Source of the DNA: CAVALG01 sp963656085 | Lineage (GTDB): Bacteria; Bacillota; Clostridia; Oscillospirales; Acutalibacteraceae | NCBI GenBank assembly: GCA_963656085.1 | Contig: CAVKHV010000051.1 | Span: forward strand, 1 to 11,607 | Direction: 5' to 3' | DNA length: 11,607 nucleotides | Part shown: one piece after another, positions 4,546 to 10,259 of the stretch | Numbering within the stretch: the first letter of the stretch is position 1 | How the letters are laid out: each line of letters begins with the position of its first letter | Translations under genes and position numbers: made by a program | The notes under the pieces: generated by a model | What the model was told of the DNA's origin: nothing | What the model saw: only the letters and a program-made list of their open reading frames with translations | Databases searched by the model: none

Positions 4546-6690
4546 TTGAAAATTGACGGATACGCCCGAATTTCGGTGGATTTGCAGGAAGACAGCCACG
4601 AGAATACAAGTATAGAAAACCAAAAACGAATCATCCGCGACTTTGTGGCAAAGGAGTTCCCCGACGCGGAGCTGACCATATACGAAGACCGCGACCGAAG
4701 CGGCTACACCTTTTCTCAGCGCGAAAACTATCAGAAAATGCGCAAGGAACTGATAAGCGGAGAAGTGCGTATTTTAATCGTCAAAGATTTCTCCCGCTTC
4801 TCACGCCGCAACAGCTTGGGGCTTTTGGAGCTTGAAACGCTGCGCGATGCAGGAATCCGCATTATTTCGATAGGCGACAATATTGACTACCCCACCCGTG
4901 ACGACTGGATGCTCATTCAGTTTAAATTTCTGATGAACGAAATGCCTGTCACCGACACCTCAAAAAAAATCAAGCAGATGATAGACAACCGACAGAAAAA
5001 CGGGCAGTGGATCTGCGCCGTGCCTTACGGCTACCGCATTACCAATACCAAAGAAATGACCTATGAGATAGACCCACCTGCGGCGGAGGTTGTACGCGAG
5101 GTTTTCAGACTTTACAATCTCGGTTGGGGGTATAAAAAAATTGCCAATCACCTGACCGACAGCGGCGTACCGACCCCGAGGGCAAACGTGATTGCCCAAA
5201 AGGAAGCCGAGGGCAAGGCGACAAAGCTTACCGCACGCAACGAATGGAGCATTATCACGGTGCAGGCAATTCTCAAAAACGATTTTTACATCGGCACGCT
5301 CCGCCAGCGCAAGTACACGCGCAAGGGCATTAACGGCAAGGATATAAAGCTCGGCGACGAGGACAATATTGTAATTGAAAACGCACACGAGCCGATTGTA
5401 GATGGCAAGACCTTTGCTTATACAAAGGAGCAGCTGGAGCTACGCTCAAGGGGCAACTATCGCGGCGAGAAGAAATATGCCACCGATTATTCAGGCTTTA
5501 TGTTCTGTGGCGACTGCGGCAGCCCGATGTTTTCTATGTCCCGCCCCGACCTGTCGCCTGCCTACACCTGCGGTACATACCACAAGCGCGGTTTAAAGGG
5601 CTGCACCTCGCACCATATCCGCGTGGATGTACTCGACAGGCTTCTAAAAGAATTTATTCTCCGTGTGCGCGATAACTGCAAAAGTATGATTGACGAGCTG
5701 CAAAAGACGATTGACGAGCAGCCCGAGCGCGAGGAACAACTCGGCGCGACGGTTGAAAACATCGAAACGCAGCTTAACGAGGCAAAAGCAAAGCTCAAAG
5801 CGCTGTATAAAGAAAAAATGCTGATTGACGCAGGACTGTCCGACGCCAAAAGCCGAACCAAGGCGGCACTTTACGACGAAATGGAAGAAGAGCTGCTCAC
5901 CCGCATTGAAATGCTCGAAAAGCAATTTGGCGACGTCAACAATATGCGCAACAATATGATTACCGCCAACCGAAAGGCGAAAACGGTTATCGAAGTTTTT
6001 GACGGCGTGCTGAAGAAAGAAAAGCTCGATAAGCGCGACATCGGCTTGATCGTTGAGAAAATCACGGTGTTTGAGGACCATTTGAATGTCAAGCTCAAAT
6101 CCGATGTGGACGAGCTTTTGTCGCTTGAGGATACGGAGCACACCGTAAATTTTAAATCGGGCAGTAAGGATATCTCAGTTACCCAAAAGTCCGCGAACCG
6201 CGCGGACAAGGTCTTTACTGTCAATGTTATCAGAGAGGGCGACCCGCTGGAAATTTACACGGATGCGGACGGAGAGGTTATTTTTAAAAAGTATTCGCCT
6301 ATCGGCGAAATGTCGCAGACGGCTGCCAAATATTCCGAAGTGCTTGCAAAATGCACACCGTTTGCCGTCGTTGTATGCGACCGCGACCATTGCATTGCCG
6401 CCGCAGGAATTTCAAAACGCGAAGTTCTTGACCGCCGCGTTGCCCCTTCGCTTGAAGAATATACGGAGGACAGACGTTCGTTTGTGCTCGGTAAAACTAC
6501 CGACGATCAGCCCATTGTGCTTGAAGGCATAAGCCGCCGCGCGGCGGTTATCGTACCGATAATATCGGCGGGGGACGTTTCGGGTTCGGTCATCCTTTTA
6601 CAGGATGAGTCAAACTCTCACCCGGAGGACAGCGACGTTAAACTCGCAAGCGTTGCGGCGGCGTTTTTGGGCAAGCAGCTTGAAGAATAA
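4546..6690 (+). CDS. Large serine recombinase fused in frame to SpoVT C-terminal part
   Basis: The first ~560 residues are a TnpX/TndX-type large serine recombinase that would integrate and excise the element. Numbered from TTG 4546 (714 residues), it has YARIS with catalytic Ser10, DRDRSG (48-53), the active-site helix KDFSRFSRRN (80-89), a recombinase DNA-binding domain (about 150-290), a zinc ribbon (Cys321, Cys324, Cys342, Cys353) and a coiled coil (about 375-475). From residue 563 the sequence becomes SpoVT: REGDPLEI, then DGEVIFKKYSPIGE, then a complete GAF domain to the end. B. subtilis SpoVT has the equivalent REGDPLEI starting at residue 29. The TTG start is chosen because AAAGGAG lies eight bases before it; a longer TTG frame from 4519 would contain that ribosome site. 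The fusion is best explained by insertion into spoVT. Whether the tail affects recombinase activity is unknown. Confidence 0.92.
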   Translation: MKIDGYARISVDLQEDSHENTSIENQKRIIRDFVAKEFPDAELTIYEDRDRSGYTFSQRENYQKMRKELISGEVRILIVKDFSRFSRRNSLGLLELETLRDAGIRIISIGDNIDYPTRDDWMLIQFKFLMNEMPVTDTSKKIKQMIDNRQKNGQWICAVPYGYRITNTKEMTYEIDPPAAEVVREVFRLYNLGWGYKKIANHLTDSGVPTPRANVIAQKEAEGKATKLTARNEWSIITVQAILKNDFYIGTLRQRKYTRKGINGKDIKLGDEDNIVIENAHEPIVDGKTFAYTKEQLELRSRGNYRGEKKYATDYSGFMFCGDCGSPMFSMSRPDLSPAYTCGTYHKRGLKGCTSHHIRVDVLDRLLKEFILRVRDNCKSMIDELQKTIDEQPEREEQLGATVENIETQLNEAKAKLKALYKEKMLIDAGLSDAKSRTKAALYDEMEEELLTRIEMLEKQFGDVNNMRNNMITANRKAKTVIEVFDGVLKKEKLDKRDIGLIVEKITVFEDHLNVKLKSDVDELLSLEDTEHTVNFKSGSKDISVTQKSANRADKVFTVNVIREGDPLEIYTDADGEVIFKKYSPIGEMSQTAAKYSEVLAKCTPFAVVVCDRDHCIAAAGISKREVLDRRVAPSLEEYTEDRRSFVLGKTTDDQPIVLEGISRRAAVIVPIISAGDVSGSVILLQDESNSHPEDSDVKLASVAAAFLGKQLEE
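6226..6255 (+). other. Probable right attachment site (attR) inside spoVT codons
   Basis: Similarity to SpoVT starts abruptly at AGAGAGGGCGACCCGCTGG (6232-6250), encoding REGDPL; the codons before it belong to the recombinase. Large serine recombinases cross over at a two-base core, so the join lies at or just before this sequence. The exact core cannot be fixed without the left junction. Confidence 0.6.
6232..6690 (+). pseudogene. spoVT: spoVT 3' part, 5'-truncated by the element
   Basis: SpoVT is a forespore regulator with an N-terminal AbrB-like DNA-binding domain and a C-terminal GAF domain. Here 152 residues remain, against about 150 in B. subtilis from the same point. They include the end of the AbrB swapped hairpin (REGDPLEI, DGEVIFKKYSPIGE) and the whole GAF domain, including FAVVVCDRDHCIAAAGISK and the final VAAAFLGKQLEE. 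The start codon and the first ~28 residues, which carry much of the DNA-binding surface, are absent and expected at the far left end of the element. No stop codons or frameshifts occur in the remaining part, so precise excision would restore a full gene. It is disrupted rather than decayed. Confidence 0.85.
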
Positions 6691-6721
6691 ATCAAAAGTC
6701 AAATAAATCAATAACAAAATT

Positions 6722-6778
6722 CCGCTTTTCGTAATATGATATATCAGATATACAGATTACGGAAAGCGGTGAATTTTG
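6722..6778 (+). terminator. Long hairpin after spoVT, probable terminator
   Basis: CCGCTTTTCGTAAT (6722-6735) pairs with ATTACGGAAAGCGG (6756-6769) with one G-T pair, and an inner TATATC-a-GATATA extends the structure. It begins 31 bases after the recombinase-spoVT stop. The T tract after the stem on the plus strand is only four bases (GAATTTTGC), so termination may be partial. The minus strand also has AATTTTG after the stem. Confidence 0.6.
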
Positions 6779-6836
6779 CCCGTTTGCAATTTTTCGGCGC
6801 GCGGCTCCGTTTTTGGGAAGGATAGGGTGATCCATT

Positions 6837-7376
6837 ATGAAAGTTGCGTTTTTGAAAGACGGCTCATCAGAGATATTTTTAAGCGAGTCCGAGGCTGACA
6901 CATATGGAATTGATTACATAGTTGAAAACCCGGAAAAGCCGCGAAGCACCAAACTTTTGTCGCAGATAATTACAGCAGCGCTGCCTGAATTTAAAAATAT
7001 AAAGCAGGGCAGTTTTACCGCCGATTTTTACAGGGTGAGAGGAAGCGGTTTCAAGATAATAGTTAAACGTGAACGTCAGCCGCTGAAGGTTCGCCCGCGG
7101 CGGATCGGTATAAATCGCGCGGTAAAAACGGGTGACGCGGCGGTACTTTTGGAATATCTGCGCGCTGTGCGGTCGGTTTGCGGTAATATCAGGTGCAGTC
7201 TTTTCCGCCAAAACGGTATGTTTTTTCTGGTTCCGGAATGTAATTTTCCGCAATTTTATCACCTGGGTCATGAATTTGCCCTCGGTACCGTACCGCCGCA
7301 CATTGCTGCCGCACTGATGCGTTACGCCGAAATGATATCCGACGACGCTTTAACGGAACTGTGCGCCATATTTTGA
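6837..7376 (+). CDS. MecA-like ClpC adaptor protein
   Basis: The 179-residue product resembles adaptor proteins of the MecA family, which hand substrates to the ClpC/ClpP protease. The N-terminal part has an acidic FLSESEADTYGIDYIVE segment, followed by a TKLLSQIITAAL helix and a GFKIIVKRERQ strand. The C-terminal part has the family's alpha/beta pattern: a helix (AVLLEYLRAVRSVC), a strand with SLFRQNGMFFLV, then EFALGT and a final helix before ALTELCAIF. It is shorter than B. subtilis MecA (about 218 residues), mainly through a shorter linker. The ATG follows AGGGTGA at six bases spacing. It is the first gene after spoVT, beyond the hairpin, so it may have its own promoter; I see no clear one. 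The match is recognised by pattern and is moderate, so substrate and role are open. Confidence 0.6.
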   Translation: MKVAFLKDGSSEIFLSESEADTYGIDYIVENPEKPRSTKLLSQIITAALPEFKNIKQGSFTADFYRVRGSGFKIIVKRERQPLKVRPRRIGINRAVKTGDAAVLLEYLRAVRSVCGNIRCSLFRQNGMFFLVPECNFPQFYHLGHEFALGTVPPHIAAALMRYAEMISDDALTELCAIF

Positions 7377-7386
7377 ACACGAAAAT

Positions 7387-7424
7387 CGGGCAAGGGAGCC
7401 GGCACCTCTTGCCCGTATTGCGTT
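7387..7424. terminator. Bidirectional terminator between mecA-like gene and uxaC
   Basis: CGGGCAAG (7387-7394) pairs with CTTGCCCG (7408-7415) over a 13-base loop. On the plus strand the stem is followed by TATTGCGTTTTG. On the minus strand it is followed by ATTTTCG. It starts 11 bases after the mecA-like stop and about 150 bases beyond the uxaC stop on the other strand. The rest of 7416-7568 shows no gene. Confidence 0.7.
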
Positions 7425-7568
7425 TTGTTCCTTTTACATTTTAACGTAAGTATTGCCGATGGGGAAACACGGCGAGCAAAACCGTATGGAGTTCAACTCT
7501 TCTCAACTTTTGTACAGAAATTCCGCTTGCCTGAGTATGTTCTCCGATTGTGCTTTTCCCGGCAATGT

Positions 7569-8954
7569 TTATTTGCAGCCGACAAGGGAGGGCTTGCCGG
7601 CAAGGGCTTTCTTTATATTTTCAAAGCAGATTTTTGAAACAAGTTTTTCTGCGCTTTCTTTATTATACTCGCCGCTGTCGACCCATTTGCCGATGATATT
7701 GCAAAGTATCCGTCTGAAATAATCGTGACGCGCGTAAGATAGAAAACTTCTTGAATCGGTAAGCATACCGTAAAATTCGCCGAGGCATCCGTTTTCGGCA
7801 ATAACATTGATCTCCGCCTCTATTCCCCGCTTATGGTCGCAGAACCACCACGCCGCGCCGCATCTTACATTCGGGAAAGCGCCCGCAACAGAAGCAACCT
7901 GCGCGATGCCCGATTCGTTGAGGGTGTAAATAACGATTTTAGGCAGCCCTGAATTACTGTTTATCGCATCAAGCAGCATAACAAGGTCGTCGCCGTTTAC
8001 ATTGTTCCCCACACAGTCAACACCGCAATCGGCACCCATACTTTTTGCCAGTACCGAATTGGCGTTCCTTACAACGGCAAGATGCCACTGGGAAATCAAA
8101 TCTTTTTCCTTATAAGCGGCGTTTAAAAACACATACATATAGCCGACAAAGCCTATATATTCACTGTCGCTGATTTCTTTTCCCGAAAGCAGAGCGCGAA
8201 AGGCGGCGTCCGCCTCCGCTTCGTCGGATATGCGGTTCGGGAAACAGGGAATTCCGATATCGGCGCAGCGACAGCCGTTTTCGCAAAAGAAATCAAGCCG
8301 TTCACGGACGGCGCGTTTAAGAGTGATTATATCGCTTATTTCTATGCCGGACGCTCTGCTTAAACTGTTTATATATTCCGTATAGTGTGCATTGCGCGCA
8401 AGCAGCAGGTTGTCGGTTCTGAAAGACGGAATAACCTCGGTTTTAAAATCGGCGTCATTTCTGAGCTTTTTGTGCCACGCAAGGTCGTCTGTAATATCGT
8501 CGGTCGTGCAGATTATCTCAACGCCTGACCGTTCAATAAGTTTTCTCGGCGACATATTGGTTCTTTTAATATGCGCGTTTGCGGCGTCCCATATCTTATC
8601 GGCATTTTGGGCGGTTATGGGCAGCTCTATCCCGAAAAACATATCGAGTTCCATATGCGACCAGTGGTATAGCGGATTGCCTGCCGCAAACTCCAGAGCA
8701 GAGCAATATTTTAAAAATTTTTCCTTATACGGCGCGCTGCCGGTAATATATTCTTCATCTATGCCTGCGGTTCGCATAAGCCGCCATTTATAATGGTCGG
8801 CTGAGAGCCATATCTCCCCGATATCGGCAAATGGTTTATCCTCAAATATTTCTTTCGGTGACAGGTGGCAGTGGTAATCAACAATAGGCAGATCCTTTGC
8901 AAAAGCATAAAGCTTTTTTGCAGTTTCACCGTCGAGCATATAATTTTTGTACAT
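7569..8954 (-). CDS. uxaC: Glucuronate isomerase (uronate isomerase)
   Basis: UxaC converts D-glucuronate to D-fructuronate and D-galacturonate to D-tagaturonate, the first cytoplasmic step of hexuronate use from pectin or glucuronoxylan. The 461-residue length is normal for the family. Visible signatures are the metal-binding VDYHCHLSP near the N-terminus (His28, His30), FRTDNLL in the middle, WWFCDHKRGIEAEI, and the C-terminal SRSFLSYARHDYFRR (Arg409, His410, Asp411), all typical of this amidohydrolase-superfamily enzyme. ATG 8954 is preferred over ATG 8960 because GGAGG (8966-8962) is seven bases from the former and one base from the latter. It is transcribed divergently from an AraC-family regulator, its likely controller. 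No uxuA, uxuB, uxaA, uxaB or transporter gene is in the window, so the rest of the pathway must be elsewhere. Confidence 0.95.
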   Translation of the reverse strand: MYKNYMLDGETAKKLYAFAKDLPIVDYHCHLSPKEIFEDKPFADIGEIWLSADHYKWRLMRTAGIDEEYITGSAPYKEKFLKYCSALEFAAGNPLYHWSHMELDMFFGIELPITAQNADKIWDAANAHIKRTNMSPRKLIERSGVEIICTTDDITDDLAWHKKLRNDADFKTEVIPSFRTDNLLLARNAHYTEYINSLSRASGIEISDIITLKRAVRERLDFFCENGCRCADIGIPCFPNRISDEAEADAAFRALLSGKEISDSEYIGFVGYMYVFLNAAYKEKDLISQWHLAVVRNANSVLAKSMGADCGVDCVGNNVNGDDLVMLLDAINSNSGLPKIVIYTLNESGIAQVASVAGAFPNVRCGAAWWFCDHKRGIEAEINVIAENGCLGEFYGMLTDSRSFLSYARHDYFRRILCNIIGKWVDSGEYNKESAEKLVSKICFENIKKALAGKPSLVGCK

Positions 8955-9069
8955 ATTCATTCCTCCGTATATTAATTATATATCAGCAATCAGAGCAATT
9001 AAATTGTTGAAATTATTATTATACCTTGCAAATATCATTTTAATGTGTTATTATATAAGTGGTGATATT
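8955..9069. promoter_or_regulatory. Divergent control region of uxaC and the AraC-type gene
   Basis: The region is AT-rich. For the regulator, TTGCAA (9026-9031) and TATTAT (9049-9054) are 17 bases apart, predicting a very short leader before ATG 9070. For uxaC on the minus strand, TATAAT occurs at 9023-9018 and again at 8980-8975, but both have poor -35 boxes. That would suit a promoter needing an activator such as the neighbouring AraC protein. I see no clear cre site. Confidence 0.4.
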
Positions 9070-9873
9070 ATGTCTGATTTTTTCAGTTATCGCGACAGTG
9101 ATATTTATTTGCCATACAGGCAGGATATCAGCCCCGATCCGACGCAATTCAAGACGCATACCCACGAAACATACGAACTCTACTGTTTTTTTGAAGGTAA
9201 AGGAATTTACCGTGTTGAGGGTACGCCTTATCCGTTGGAACCGGGCGATATCCTCATTATGCGCCCTGCCGAGGCGCACTGTATTGATATAAGCGGCGCT
9301 AAGCCTTACACTCGCTTTTCGGTTCACTTCAACCCGAAACTGTTTTCGGATATTGATCCGAACGGTACTCTGCTTGTGCCGTTTTTAAACCGCACAATAG
9401 GCACATATAACCGCTACCGCGCCGAAAATTTCAAGACCGACGCATACAGTATTTTTATTAAAAATATGATAGCGAACACCAATAACAGGCGGGTGCAGAT
9501 AATTACAAACCTCCTGCCGCTTCTGAATGAAATATCCGTTGCATTTGAATCTATAACCGAAACGAAAATCAACCAGACGCTTGACAGCAGAATTATAAAT
9601 TATATAAACCGCCACCTTGAGGACGACCTGAATTTGGACAATATTTGCGACAGATATTATATAAGCAAGTCGCATCTTTGCCACATTTTCAAAAGGGCAA
9701 CCGCCTCGACCGTCGGCGAATATATAACGGTAAAAAGGCTTGTTAAAGCAAGGCAGCTGCTGCTTAACGGGGTACCGCCGACCAAGGCGTATCAGGAATG
9801 CGGATTTAAAGATTATTCGGCATTTTACCGCGCTTTTAAGAAAAAGTACGGCACTCCGCCGAGTAAGATGTGA
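9070..9873 (+). CDS. AraC-family transcriptional regulator with cupin sensor domain
   Basis: The 267-residue protein has the standard two-part layout. The N-terminal cupin-like sensor (about 1-130) includes HTHETYELYCFFEG and LEPGDILIMRPAEAH. The C-terminal AraC domain with two helix-turn-helix units (about 165-267) includes DNICDRYYISKSHLCHIFK, then AYQECGFKDYSAFYRAFKK and the usual ending KKYGTPPSK. Such proteins are mostly sugar-responsive activators. Its position, divergent from uxaC with 115 bases between the starts, suggests that it activates uxaC in response to a uronate; the ligand is inferred from context only. ATG 9070 is chosen because it follows GTGGTGA and begins a normal AraC N-terminus; the open frame extends upstream to 8947 but that part would overlap the control region. 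Confidence 0.9.
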   Translation: MSDFFSYRDSDIYLPYRQDISPDPTQFKTHTHETYELYCFFEGKGIYRVEGTPYPLEPGDILIMRPAEAHCIDISGAKPYTRFSVHFNPKLFSDIDPNGTLLVPFLNRTIGTYNRYRAENFKTDAYSIFIKNMIANTNNRRVQIITNLLPLLNEISVAFESITETKINQTLDSRIINYINRHLEDDLNLDNICDRYYISKSHLCHIFKRATASTVGEYITVKRLVKARQLLLNGVPPTKAYQECGFKDYSAFYRAFKKKYGTPPSKM

Positions 9874-9876
9874 TGA

Positions 9877-10102
9877 TAGATGTTAGACTGTAGATTGTAG
9901 ACTGTAGACGCTTAGACGAGGGTGACGGTAGTTTGAGTGCTGACGGTATCCACAACCTCTTGCCTTCCTCTGACGAGGAAGGTGGCACGGCGCAGCCGTG
10001 ACGGAAAGAGAGAAAAAACCGGCGGCAAGAACAGATTAACGTCTGTCCACCAAACTACCGCCTATCACGTCTAAAATCTACCGTCTAGCGTCTAGCATCT
10101 AG
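9877..10102. repeat. MITE-like intergenic inverted-repeat element
   Basis: Between the regulator stop and the next gene lies a ~225-base sequence with imperfect inverted ends. The left arm is built from repeats of TAGACTGTAGA and TAGACG (9880-9920). The right arm is rich in the complementary CGTCTAAAATCTA and CGTCTAGCGTCTAG (10068-10102). A perfect inner pair is CGGTAGTTTG (9926-9935) and CAAACTACCG (10051-10060). The centre holds tight hairpins: CCTTCCTC-tgac-GAGGAAGG (9963-9982), CACGGC-gca-GCCGTG (9986-10000) and ACAGA/TCTGT (10031-10046). It has no coding capacity. It looks like a small dispersed repeat or a folded RNA; the copy number cannot be judged from one window. Confidence 0.65.
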
Positions 10103-10160
10103 AACGGCGCCCTTCCACGGTGCGCGACTGATGTCACGCCCCATTTCCGCGCGCCTGTCT

Positions 10161-10182
10161 TAAACATAGCACTAAACATAGC
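10161..10182. repeat. Short direct repeat TAAACATAGC
   Basis: TAAACATAGC occurs at 10161-10170 and again at 10173-10182, followed by a decayed third unit (TAAAACC). It is a minor tandem repeat in an otherwise featureless stretch (10103-10216) between the MITE-like element and the terminator. Confidence 0.4.
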
Positions 10183-10216
10183 CTAAAACCCGATAAATTA
10201 TAAAGCTGTATTACAT

Positions 10217-10254
10217 AACGCCCCCCGAAACGTTGTGGTTTCGGGGGGCGTTTT
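10217..10254. terminator. Strong GC-rich terminator hairpin
   Basis: AACGCCCCCCGAAAC (10217-10231) pairs perfectly with GTTTCGGGGGGCGTT (10238-10252), a 15-bp stem with a six-base loop. TTTT follows on the plus strand. It begins eight bases after the stop codon of the minus-strand leucine-rich-repeat gene, so it most likely ends that transcript although its minus-strand T tract is weak. It would also stop transcription coming from the AraC-type gene. Confidence 0.85.
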
Positions 10255-10259
10255 AAAAC

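Larger units (their letters stand above)
1..6240. mobile_element. Right part of an integrated mobilizable element inserted in spoVT
   Basis: This stretch carries a candidate oriT, a MobC-like protein, a MOBP-type relaxase, a cargo-like ATPase and a large serine recombinase. The recombinase reads directly into a 5'-truncated spoVT gene. A recombinase lying next to its own attachment site is the usual arrangement for TnpX/TndX-type elements, so the right end is placed where SpoVT similarity begins, near 6232. The left end and the first ~28 codons of spoVT are not in the window, so the full size is unknown. No VirB4, VirD4 or other mating-pore gene is visible. What can be seen fits an integrative mobilizable element, but a larger conjugative element extending to the left cannot be excluded. 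Confidence 0.8.

Noticed and set aside
5644..6141. 165-codon minus-strand frame inside the recombinase gene
   Set aside because: Antisense shadow over the coiled-coil coding region; the plus strand clearly encodes the recombinase.
7470..7520. TTCAACT resembling a tRNA T-loop downstream of uxaC
   Set aside because: No acceptor, D or anticodon stems can be built around it, and there is no CCA end.
7425..7637. 70-codon plus-strand frame in the mecA-like/uxaC gap
   Set aside because: No ribosome site, overlaps the uxaC 3' end and follows a terminator.
9877..10102. CRISPR array suggested by repeated TAGAC units
   Set aside because: Units are short, irregular and not separated by uniform unique spacers; the layout is an inverted repeat.
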